Assembly (NCBI RefSeq): GCF_003337575.1
Contig: NZ_QPJM01000015.1
Coordinates: 59,475-123,474, forward strand
Length of the DNA stretch: 64,000 nucleotides
Reading direction: 5' to 3'
Origin: Phyllobacterium bourgognense
Lineage (GTDB): Bacteria > Pseudomonadota > Alphaproteobacteria > Rhizobiales > Rhizobiaceae
The position numbers were made by a program, and so were the translations under genes. Under the pieces are notes generated by a model, which saw nothing but the letters and a program-made list of their open reading frames with translations, was not told where the DNA came from and did not search any database. Position 1 is the first letter of the stretch, and each line of letters starts with the position of its first letter. Of the stretch, positions 34,152-42,274 are shown one piece after another.

Positions 34152-34277
34152 CAGATGATCCCGACCGCTAAACGTATCCACTACCGTGATCGATAGCGCC
34201 TATTTGAATGAAATGCATAGCATTTGGGCGGCGTCGTGATGTATGACATCAGCGCAACGTTTTGGTGATTGGGGGAT

Positions 34278-34751
34278 ATGACTAAGGATTTGAAAGAGCA
34301 CATCGCGGAATTGGAACTGGTGCAAACCACTGATCCCGACAATGAAAAACCGGTTTACAGAAGTCCAGGTTTCGACGGTATCGCGACATTTGGAGAACTG
34401 GATGACAGGCTCGGCGAAGCACTGCGGCGCTGTCGTCAAAAACAAGGTCTTAGCAGGGCGGACATAGCGATACTCGTCGGACTGAGCGAGCAGGTGTACG
34501 GACGCTATGAACGAAACTCATCTAAAATGACCGTCAGTCGACTGATCCACCTCAGCGAAGTCCTCGGCGCATCACCACTTTCCATGCTGTTCAGCACGGC
34601 ACCTCACTTGTGGGGTAAGTCGGAAGTGGAAGCTGAACGCAGATTCCGGATAATGAAATTGCTGGAGGATCTTCCTGCAGAAACTATGGCTTCCGTCACA
34701 ACGCTGCTTGAGACTGTTGCAGTTCTCCAGGCAAAGGTGGACGAGACTTAG
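34278..34751 (+). CDS. Cro/CI-type HTH transcriptional regulator
   Basis: A 157-residue protein with an XRE helix-turn-helix at about residues 45-100 (LGEALRRCRQKQGLSRADIAILVGLSEQVYGRYER). A short helical C-terminus follows (RFRIMKLLEDLPAETMASVTTLLETVAVLQ). The ATG at 34278 has GGGGG five bases upstream; a TTG three codons earlier is possible. Its place right after the transfer genes makes it a candidate regulator of conjugation. The C-terminal layout (HTH, then a helical tail ending in a 'LLExV' type hairpin) resembles the regulator at 63148. Confidence 0.82.
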   Translation: MTKDLKEHIAELELVQTTDPDNEKPVYRSPGFDGIATFGELDDRLGEALRRCRQKQGLSRADIAILVGLSEQVYGRYERNSSKMTVSRLIHLSEVLGASPLSMLFSTAPHLWGKSEVEAERRFRIMKLLEDLPAETMASVTTLLETVAVLQAKVDET

Positions 34752-34775
34752 GCGAGGCGGTTCGCAACGTTGCCG

Positions 34776-35111
34776 TTAAAGAAAACGTTCCACCGATCTC
34801 ATGACTCGCGCAACGGTACTTTCATTCATGGAGGTTCGGGTCTTTGCCAGCATTAGACTAAGATATATCAATTTGGATTGGGCTCCGTGGTTTGTACACG
34901 GGCGGATGTCAATCAGATGCTTGCGGAGGAACTGTTCTTCAAGGATTTTTATCGCGAGGATGTGTCTGGCCTCGCTTGCTGCGGGCACTTTCGTTTGAAG
35001 CGCTTGGATAGATGTCGATATTCGAGCATGCCGATCCAAAATTGCCCAAAGCGCCTGATCCATGCACTTTTCCGATGTTCCTGCTGACGCTTTGCGGGAG
35101 TTCGACTGCAT
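34776..35111 (-). CDS. hypothetical helical protein
   Basis: A 111-residue leftward frame. From about residue 17 the text looks like a real helical protein (MDQALWAILDRHARISTSIQALQTKV, then ARHILAIKILEEQF and a late STVARVMRSVERFL); before that it is less convincing, and an internal ATG at 35063 is an alternative start. Convergent with the HTH regulator gene. No family recognised; the spacing and composition are the only support. Confidence 0.45.
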   Translation of the reverse strand: MQSNSRKASAGTSEKCMDQALWAILDRHARISTSIQALQTKVPAASEARHILAIKILEEQFLRKHLIDIRPCTNHGAQSKLIYLSLMLAKTRTSMNESTVARVMRSVERFL

Positions 35112-35182
35112 GCCTGTTTTCTCAAGCGTGTGACTGCTACTGACCAGAATGATGGATAGGGTTCAAACCAGGGGCCTGATCA

Positions 35183-36166
35183 TCAGGTTACCCACCTCGC
35201 AAGGTCGGTGTAAGGCTCCGGCTCATAGACGTATTCGAGAGGTATCGCAGGATAAACCATCAATGATAGATAACGCCGAAGATTCTCCCTGCTGTTGCTG
35301 GCCGCCAGACCATAGAAGTTTCCGCTGTTCCATGTAACGATGCAGTGGCTAAATTGTGCGTATATGGCGCTCGCCATCTCTGCCAAGGTAACTTGGCCGT
35401 CGTGCATTGTTGTGAGCACGAGTTTCGTCTTCCTCGCTATTTCCTTGGAGCCGAAGTAATGCGTCTTGAAGCCAAAGTCCTTTTGAGATTCACGTCCCTG
35501 GTAGTCTCCGGGATCAACGGCCCGGAACTTCTCCAAGAGCAAGAGGATGCCGTCAGCCTTGAGATGTTGAGCGACAAACTCGATCTGCTTTTGCCGATTG
35601 GGTGAGTACATCTGAAACGTGGTGTCTTCCAAGATGAAGTCGAACCCTTCCGAAAACGGTTCAAGCCTTTTGTCGGAATGAAGATGCTCCTTGGTCAACC
35701 GATGAAAGGGACCAAGGAAAAAGCTGGCGTAAGTGGGCTCGCCAAAAGCCATAAAGCACTTGTAGTTCTCCTCGTTCGGGCTGCAAGACAAGGATCGAAT
35801 ACTCCCCCGGCTCATTTCGGATAGAGTGCGAGCCATGGTGCCTTCGGCAGTGCCAAGACTGTAGAGCAACACGTCATTCGTGTTCAATTGGCTGTATCGC
35901 AGGAGTGCATGCGCCATGCGGCATTCCTCCTCCAGGCGGTACGGAATGCTACTGTGATAGTGTTGGTCGAAGAAACCTTGGCGGCGCGAATGTAATTCGA
36001 CAAACCGATGAAGGAGTGTGTCATATGGCAAAAGCCGCGTATCGACGGCGGGTTTGCGAATAGGCATTCCACCCTTGCCGGCAGCGGTCTCGGCAAAGAA
36101 TCCGGCGAGTTTGTTCAAACGCGGGCCGCGATCGCATTCGGCGATAAAGTCCGTGAAAGCTTGCAT
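35183..36166 (-). CDS. class I SAM-dependent methyltransferase
   Basis: A 327-residue protein. The Rossmann core starts at DVLLYSLGTAEGTMARTL, a variant of the glycine-rich SAM motif I. FDFILEDTTFQMY takes the place of motif IV, and LKADGILLLLEKFRAVDPGDY is the post-core strand. The N-terminal 90 residues are an alpha-helical cap. The ATG at 36166 has GGAGGTG eight bases upstream. It is divergently transcribed from the AraC regulator and the MFS gene, suggesting a three-gene unit controlling and exporting, or resisting, a small methylated molecule. Substrate unknown. Confidence 0.75.
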   Translation of the reverse strand: MQAFTDFIAECDRGPRLNKLAGFFAETAAGKGGMPIRKPAVDTRLLPYDTLLHRFVELHSRRQGFFDQHYHSSIPYRLEEECRMAHALLRYSQLNTNDVLLYSLGTAEGTMARTLSEMSRGSIRSLSCSPNEENYKCFMAFGEPTYASFFLGPFHRLTKEHLHSDKRLEPFSEGFDFILEDTTFQMYSPNRQKQIEFVAQHLKADGILLLLEKFRAVDPGDYQGRESQKDFGFKTHYFGSKEIARKTKLVLTTMHDGQVTLAEMASAIYAQFSHCIVTWNSGNFYGLAASNSRENLRRYLSLMVYPAIPLEYVYEPEPYTDLARWVT

Positions 36167-36427
36167 CGTGGTACACCTCCATGATTGCACCCCAAGGTAC
36201 GATGCCGCCGGACTGTAAGAGGGTATTCTGCAGTCTAGTCCCGATCTGCCGCCAGCGCGTCGTCCGATAGTTGGTAGACGGCTGTTCGATGACGCGCTTT
36301 CACCGCCATGCCGTTTTTGCATGAAAGTGCCATCATCGACCAACCGTGGGTTGATCGCGGATTGTTTGACAACCCAAGATTCATCTATAACTCGTTGTGA
36401 CTAGTTAACTTGGAAGGGATTGCCTCT

Positions 36428-37309
36428 TTGACGGAGACATATGACTTTCAACCTGATGAGGTTCGTCGATCGGATCACAGCACCCTCGTCCATCAACATA
36501 TTAACTGGGGTGTGGTTCGAGCGCACATCGTTAAAAGAACAGGGTTGGCACGTCAGGAGACGCGCATTGCGCCTGACCAGCACTCGTTTCTGATTAACCT
36601 GAAAGGCGGGGCACGGTCTGGTGAGGATTTCGTTGAAGGCCGTTCCGTTGGTTTCACCCCCCGCCGTCCGGGCTCCGTCGTTTTTGTACCTGCTCACCGT
36701 GAATGGAGCGGATGGGACGAGGGAGACGCCACCGGGTCGTATTTATTCGTCTCTGTCGATACCAAATTCATTGAGGAAGTCCTCGGTTCCAAGCACCTGG
36801 CAGGGTTGAAGCCAGCCATCGGGTTTCGCGACAACATGATCGAGGACTCACTTCAAAGGATCGCGGCGGAGCTCAATAATCCCGATCCAATCAGTGTTAC
36901 CATGGCTGAAAGCCAAGCCGTCCAACTGTTCGTACAGTTACTCAGACTCAATGGCGTTGGTCTGGAGCCAGCCAAAGGTGGTCTCTCACCGCTCAATCTC
37001 AAGCGTATAAACGCCATCATCGAGAGCCGACCGGCGAACCCGCCGAGCCTGGAGGAGCTTGTTCGAGAAATTGGCGTAAGTCGACGGCACTTTTTTCGCG
37101 CGTTCAAGCAATCTACAGGCAAGACGCCTCATTCATACGTTGCAGAACATCGGTTGAAACGCGCAGTCGACCTCCTTCGCACTACTGATCTTTCGGCGAC
37201 CGACATTGCACTGGGATGCGGATTTGCGAGTTCAAGTCACTTTACCGTTGCCTTCAAACAAGCCTTAGGCACCGGCCCGTCGGAGTTCCGCCGCCGGTGG
37301 CGCAGTTGA
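36428..37309 (+). CDS. AraC-family transcriptional regulator
   Basis: A 293-residue protein. The N-terminal effector domain (about 20-150) has RTGLARQETRIAPDQHSFLINLKGG and GFTPRRPGSVVFVPAHREWSGW; the C-terminal AraC domain (about 190-290) has two helix-turn-helix motifs (SLEELVREIGVSRRHFFRAF and TDIALGCGFASSSHFTVAFKQ). No ATG exists near the N-terminus; TTG 36428 with GGAAGGG upstream is the best start, and a TTG at 36410 is possible. It sits between the divergent methyltransferase and the MFS gene and probably controls both. The effector domain is homologous to the one cut off at the right window edge (63717). Confidence 0.85.
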   Translation: MTETYDFQPDEVRRSDHSTLVHQHINWGVVRAHIVKRTGLARQETRIAPDQHSFLINLKGGARSGEDFVEGRSVGFTPRRPGSVVFVPAHREWSGWDEGDATGSYLFVSVDTKFIEEVLGSKHLAGLKPAIGFRDNMIEDSLQRIAAELNNPDPISVTMAESQAVQLFVQLLRLNGVGLEPAKGGLSPLNLKRINAIIESRPANPPSLEELVREIGVSRRHFFRAFKQSTGKTPHSYVAEHRLKRAVDLLRTTDLSATDIALGCGFASSSHFTVAFKQALGTGPSEFRRRWRS

Positions 37310-37419
37310 TGCGCATGTCCAGATTTTTTGGCACGATTTTGAAAGTCCGGCACAAATGAGAAAGCATGACGGTCGGAAATTGCCGTTGATACTTGCATAG
37401 CCATTTCCGAAAGTGCCAA

Positions 37420-38607
37420 ATGCCCCGATCCTGTTCCGTCGCAGACTATGGATCGCGTTCGTTCAACTGGTACCTCGCGAGCACGTTTGCTTCGGCCGTA
37501 GGGCGCAACGCGTACAACTTTGCTTGCGCCTGGATTCTCGTTGTTTCGGGATACGGCGTATCAGCCGTGGCGGTGTTGTTCGCATCTTTGAGCATGGCAG
37601 AACTGATCGCGAGCCCGCTCGCAGGATGGATGTCTGATCGCTACGATCGACGCGCGCTCTGTTTGATAGCCGACTTCGTTCGCTTCCTAGCCGCATTGGC
37701 TCTGGGGGCAATCATGATTGCGCCAAATTTGCATTGGGCGATCTGGTTGTCGACAATTCCGTTCGCAGCGTTCGACCGGATTGCACTTACGGCGTCTCAG
37801 TCAATGATACCATCCGTTGGCGCTGGTTTTCCGCTATCTACAGCAAACTGCATGGCGAGTTTCCTGACGCAATCAGGAAGTTTGGTGGCAGCAGCGCTCA
37901 CTGGTGTCTTGCTCTACGTCTGCACCCCGACGTTTACGCTCGCAGCAATAGCCGCGGCTTTTGCGATATCTGTATGCTGCATGTCTCTCGTCCGGCGAGT
38001 ACCGCTCTCCCTTCGCGATGCACGAAATACAACCGAATCGGAACTGCTTATCGACCGCCATCTGCTTCGACTCGGCGCCATTTACGCACTTCTGTACGTC
38101 GGCGGCATGTTGGTAAGCGTTATTGGCCCGAGCTTCGTGTTTGAAGAACTTAAAGGCAGCGCAATAGATTTTGGACAGCTTGAAGGCGCTTGGTCCGCTG
38201 GTTCCATTCTGGGAGCCATACTTCTTATACCGCTGGTCCGGATCATCGAGGTTCCGATCTTGCAATTGATCATCCTCGGCCTTACCGCTTTCTCGTTTGC
38301 GGCTTTGAAAATGGTGGATCTGCCGTGGGCGCTACTCGCGTTTGCTGTGCTTGGCGTACTTTACAATCTGGGCAGGGTTGCCGTTGAGGTCACGCTTCAA
38401 TCAAGCGTTCCACGATCGACCTTGGGGCGGGCAAAAGGCGCTTTGCATTGTACCGGGATGTTGCTCGGTTTGGTCCTTTTCGGAATCGGGGCGGTGTTTT
38501 CCGATAAGGTGAGCCCCTCTACGATATTCCTGGTATTCGCCGGGATTCTCGCTGTGATTACAATCGCCCTGATCATTTTGCGGATCTATTGGAACCCCAA
38601 GGGCTGA
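37420..38607 (+). CDS. MFS transporter, probable small-molecule exporter
   Basis: A 395-residue membrane protein with about 12 helices. The loop between helices 2 and 3 carries the MFS signature GWMSDRYDRRALCL (motif A), and the long central loop separates two six-helix halves. It most resembles the EntS/MFS_3-type exporters used for siderophores and antibiotics, though the substrate cannot be inferred. The ATG at 37420 is used; a TTG at 37393 would add nine residues. It follows the AraC gene by 110 bases on the same strand. Confidence 0.85.
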   Translation: MPRSCSVADYGSRSFNWYLASTFASAVGRNAYNFACAWILVVSGYGVSAVAVLFASLSMAELIASPLAGWMSDRYDRRALCLIADFVRFLAALALGAIMIAPNLHWAIWLSTIPFAAFDRIALTASQSMIPSVGAGFPLSTANCMASFLTQSGSLVAAALTGVLLYVCTPTFTLAAIAAAFAISVCCMSLVRRVPLSLRDARNTTESELLIDRHLLRLGAIYALLYVGGMLVSVIGPSFVFEELKGSAIDFGQLEGAWSAGSILGAILLIPLVRIIEVPILQLIILGLTAFSFAALKMVDLPWALLAFAVLGVLYNLGRVAVEVTLQSSVPRSTLGRAKGALHCTGMLLGLVLFGIGAVFSDKVSPSTIFLVFAGILAVITIALIILRIYWNPKG

Positions 38608-38916
38608 ACGCGAATGATGGCTTGATGATCGGCGGCACTGCGCTTGGTGTTAGCCTGGCCAACGCCTTCGAATGGCTCACCCGCTTCATTCATAAATAAG
38701 ACCATCCAGTTGCCGACGAGCCAATCCGGAAAGGCGGGTTGTTCAACCAAGAATTTGAAACGGGCCTAACGCCCTTCCTTGCTGAAATATCTGGCCTCGA
38801 TGTTCCTTGTGGATACCGGCGCTCTTTTTCTAGCGCCGGCCGACGTCCCGCTCTAGCTTCTCAGGCTATATTCTTGTACGCCTCGCAGACAACTCTACGA
38901 AGCATGGACAGCCCTG
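38608..38916. other. 309-base spacer with one hairpin
   Basis: A perfect 8-base stem CCGGCGCT (38816-38823) / AGCGCCGG (38832-38839) with loop CTTTTTCT is present, without a downstream T-run. It may terminate the MFS transcript or lie in the leader of the next gene. No gene seen. Confidence 0.45.
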
Positions 38917-41028
38917 ATGAAAATACCCGAAAAAGCTGATATGCTCTATGTTTTAATGCTACCGATTTTTGTATTTTACACAGTGCCGGTCTATATAATC
39001 TTCAACAATCCTAACGATTTTCAGGATATTAGTGCGTCGTTTACCTTAGTGACACTTGCTGCTACAGCGGCGGTGATCGTCATTGCTGCGCTGATTCTGG
39101 TGCTGTTCGTTCCTGGGAACAGAATCGGTAAGGGCGTCTTCGTCGCTCTTCGTTTCGTTTTTTTCTTTTTGCTCCTGTCAGGGTTGGTGTTGCCCTTGAC
39201 CAAAGTTGCCGGCCAAATCGAGGTTGGGTTGATTCCAATCAACGCCGTCAACTTCTTCTTCGCGTTCATAGGCGCGCTGCTGCTCACCTTCTTCTCAATG
39301 GGCATTCATGCAGGAAAATTGCTGATAGCTTCGTTGGTATTCGTCGCCCTCAACACCATCGTGGGTACGGCAATTATTTTGATTAATATCGCCCCAAAGT
39401 CTGTCGACAGTATCCATATGGCATCGAGCATGAAAAACGTATTTGTTCTTAGCTTCGATGGTCTGTCTCGCGATATTTCATTGGAGGTCCTGCGCGAAAA
39501 TCCCGAGTATTTGGCGGCATTCAAGGATTTCACCTTCTTCCAGAACGCGCTTAGCAGCGCACCGGCTACCATCCCTTCAATCGCTTCCGAGTTAAGCGGT
39601 ATCGCCAACGTCAAAGTATTCGATACCGAAAAGAACATGAAAGACGCGATCGATCCTAATATTCTCATGACGAATCGCCTCGATCAGGGAGGCTTCGTAG
39701 TTTCGACCTACGGTCCCTATAATGAGGGATTTGAAGAAAACGAGCGGAAATATTCATATCGCACGCTGGACACCAACTTCACGCCTAGGCAGCGGATCGA
39801 CCGGGTTGTGGAAATACAACAATATGCGATGGCAAGAATGCTATCGAGCTACCTTGTGTTCGAGCGCGAGAATGTGGATCCCATCATTGCCGCCATCGGA
39901 TATGAAAAGACTAAGCCTCGCAGAGACAATCTCCGTTCACTGGTAGAGTATCATAAAGGTGTGGATTGGGACCGTGGCAGTCTGCTGACCATGCTCGATG
40001 TTGAGGATTATATCACCAATATCCATGTAGGCACCCAAGAGCCGGTCGCGCATTTTGTGCACTTTTTGCAAACGCATTTTCCCGTCGATTTCGATGAGAC
40101 CTGCGCTTACCGAAGTGATGATGCGGAGTGGTTTCGAAATAATCAAAATCGCGTCGGTGCCACGAACGAAACGAAGTGTGCATTCTCTCAGTTTGCCCGC
40201 TTTGTCGGACGGCTTCGCGAGCTCGGCATTTATGACATGTCAATGATCATTATAAAGAGCGATCACGGACAGCCAGTCGCATACAACGATCCAGACAAGC
40301 TTGAATCGTTCAAGGTCAAGGAGCATCCCTATTGGGGTTTTGCTCGATACACCCCGCTTCTGGGGATAAAAAATTTCGCTGCCATCTCTCCCGCGCCGAC
40401 GTTCGATGAACGGGTGGCAGTGCTTACTGATCTGGCGAAAACCCTGTGCTTGAACGCATTGAAGCCCACGAGCGGTTGCGACGCGTACAGCGGGTTTGAT
40501 CTTCTCGACAAGGCCGTGATGCCCGCTGATTCAGGAACATATCTCTATCTCGTGAAGGACGCTTCATCGACATTCTATCTCGATTCTCAAGAAGCCATTG
40601 ATTGGCCGCGGCAGCCTGATTTTTATCGCCGCCTTAATGACAAACTATCGTCATCCCTGCTCACCGCTCCATTATCGTGCAGCACTGAGATCGATCTTTC
40701 GCGGGGTAAGCCTTATAGTAACGGTCTGACCGATGGTTCGACCTGGGTTCAATGGTATGAGGGGACGTCGACATTCGTCAAGACGCGCATCCCGCATTGC
40801 GATGCCATTGGTGCATCGATAACGCTGGTCGGAACAAGCGTTGAAGGGTATTCGATTGAGATCAATGGATCGGATCGGACGCCGAGTGCCCGCATCGAAA
40901 CAAACGGCAAGGTGATCACCATGAATGTCCCAATCTCTGATATCTCTGGAAAGGACCTGCTCCTATCGGTGCGGGGCCCTGTCAGGCTCGTGCCATCATC
41001 CATACAATTTGCCGGGAACACGCCTTGA
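38917..41028 (+). CDS. membrane-anchored alkaline-phosphatase-superfamily transferase (sulfatase/LtaS fold), Thr nucleophile
   Basis: A 703-residue protein with five N-terminal membrane helices (to about residue 160) and a periplasmic catalytic domain. VFVLSFDGLSRD gives the first metal-binding Asp181, SSAPATIPSIAS places Thr218 at the nucleophile position, and IIKSDHGQP gives Asp449-His450. A Thr instead of Cys/Ser-in-CxPxR argues for a phosphoethanolamine- or phosphoglycerol-type transferase rather than a true sulfatase. A C-terminal beta domain (about 590-703) has carbohydrate-binding-like character. It is coupled (TGATG) to the methyltransferase downstream. Likely role: adding a charged group to a surface glycan. 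Confidence 0.78.
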   Translation: MKIPEKADMLYVLMLPIFVFYTVPVYIIFNNPNDFQDISASFTLVTLAATAAVIVIAALILVLFVPGNRIGKGVFVALRFVFFFLLLSGLVLPLTKVAGQIEVGLIPINAVNFFFAFIGALLLTFFSMGIHAGKLLIASLVFVALNTIVGTAIILINIAPKSVDSIHMASSMKNVFVLSFDGLSRDISLEVLRENPEYLAAFKDFTFFQNALSSAPATIPSIASELSGIANVKVFDTEKNMKDAIDPNILMTNRLDQGGFVVSTYGPYNEGFEENERKYSYRTLDTNFTPRQRIDRVVEIQQYAMARMLSSYLVFERENVDPIIAAIGYEKTKPRRDNLRSLVEYHKGVDWDRGSLLTMLDVEDYITNIHVGTQEPVAHFVHFLQTHFPVDFDETCAYRSDDAEWFRNNQNRVGATNETKCAFSQFARFVGRLRELGIYDMSMIIIKSDHGQPVAYNDPDKLESFKVKEHPYWGFARYTPLLGIKNFAAISPAPTFDERVAVLTDLAKTLCLNALKPTSGCDAYSGFDLLDKAVMPADSGTYLYLVKDASSTFYLDSQEAIDWPRQPDFYRRLNDKLSSSLLTAPLSCSTEIDLSRGKPYSNGLTDGSTWVQWYEGTSTFVKTRIPHCDAIGASITLVGTSVEGYSIEINGSDRTPSARIETNGKVITMNVPISDISGKDLLLSVRGPVRLVPSSIQFAGNTP

Positions 41029-42029
41029 TGACAAGTATGTTGAAGCGGCTCTCTTCTAGGATTCCAGCAATCGCCCGACTGAGGTCCGAGAATACGGTAG
41101 CGTTGGCCGAAAACGCCCGGCTGCATGGCGTCGTCGATCAACTCCGAGCCGAAATCTCAAGAAACCAGGCCGCGCTGCAACATCTAGAAGAGTTCAAGTC
41201 CTACTATACCGAGCGCATCAAAAGCCGTTTCATTGTGGAGCTGGATTATCCCTATTCTCCGCGCGCTATGGATTTTTCCAGTCGGGCAGGGAACCCTTGG
41301 GAGCACATACTCTTTGCCAGACAGAAAGAATTCAAAGATCTGCTTGCTTCATTCTGCGATCTGACAAGCTCGCTGCATGTTATTCCCCGAGATGAGACCG
41401 ATGATCCCCAACAGCCATATTGGTCAAACAGCTGGTTACCTATACTGGACGGGATTAGCATTTATGGCCTGTTGGCCAAAAATAATCCACGACTGTATCT
41501 CGAAGTGGGGTCAGGCAATTCGACCAAATTTGCCCGCAGAGCAATTCGCGATCTGCGGCTACAGACCAAGATTATTTCGATCGACCCGATGCCGAGGGCG
41601 GAGATCGACAAGATTTGCGATGAAGTCGTGCGTTCCGGCCTTCAAGATGCGGACTTATCATTGTTTGACCGGTTGGAGCCTAACGATGTTGTCTTCATCG
41701 ACAATTCACATCGCAGTTTCCAAAATTCCGATGTCACTGTGTTTTTCACCCAAGTGTTACCGACGCTTTGCTCCGGTTGCATTTATGGTCTACATGACAT
41801 CTTTCTCCCGAAAGACTACCCCGCGCAGTGGGCTGACCGATATTACAACGAGCAATATCTGCTCATGATGTATCTGCTTGGCGGGGGCATGAAAGACGAT
41901 ATCGTGCTACCGGTAGCCTATATTGCTGACCACAAAGACTTGTTATCCGCCATTGATCCAATTCTGAAGAGTGGGCCGCTAACAGGCATTCGACCTATAG
42001 GGGGAGCTTTCTGGATGAAAAAATGCTGA
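41028..42029 (+). CDS. class I SAM-dependent methyltransferase (cephalosporin-hydroxylase/Methyltransf_24-like)
   Basis: A 333-residue protein. The N-terminal 60 residues form a coiled coil (ENTVALAENARLHGVVDQLR). The Rossmann core begins at RLYLEVGSGNSTKFARRAI, with motif II KIISIDPMPRAEID and the motif IV-like DVVFIDNSHRSFQNSDV; the last is typical of Methyltransf_24 enzymes acting on sugars or secondary metabolites. ATG 41028 overlaps the stop of the transferase gene, so the two proteins should be made together and may act on the same glycan. Confidence 0.8.
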   Translation: MTSMLKRLSSRIPAIARLRSENTVALAENARLHGVVDQLRAEISRNQAALQHLEEFKSYYTERIKSRFIVELDYPYSPRAMDFSSRAGNPWEHILFARQKEFKDLLASFCDLTSSLHVIPRDETDDPQQPYWSNSWLPILDGISIYGLLAKNNPRLYLEVGSGNSTKFARRAIRDLRLQTKIISIDPMPRAEIDKICDEVVRSGLQDADLSLFDRLEPNDVVFIDNSHRSFQNSDVTVFFTQVLPTLCSGCIYGLHDIFLPKDYPAQWADRYYNEQYLLMMYLLGGGMKDDIVLPVAYIADHKDLLSAIDPILKSGPLTGIRPIGGAFWMKKC

Positions 42030-42274
42030 CCAAGCTAGGCGCTCTGGTTTGCTTATATGCCACCGTTGAAGCTGGCCGGTAGATGCAGGACTTTCTGGCT
42101 CAATAAATACGAGCAGAGATGCGTGAGAGGTATTTCTTCAAAAATCGTGCACCATTGTTGTCATTCGAAAGCTTGAGAAGGCCAGCAGCCACCTCCGTCC
42201 ATCGTCCGCTTTATGATTGGATTTGATGTGATTTGGAATCGCCGCTATTTCGCGGTCAAAGGGGTTCGAGTCAC

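Noticed and set aside
36366..36391. Sigma-70-like promoter (TTGACA ... TATAAC) before the AraC gene
   Set aside because: The spacing is only 14 bases, too short for a standard promoter.
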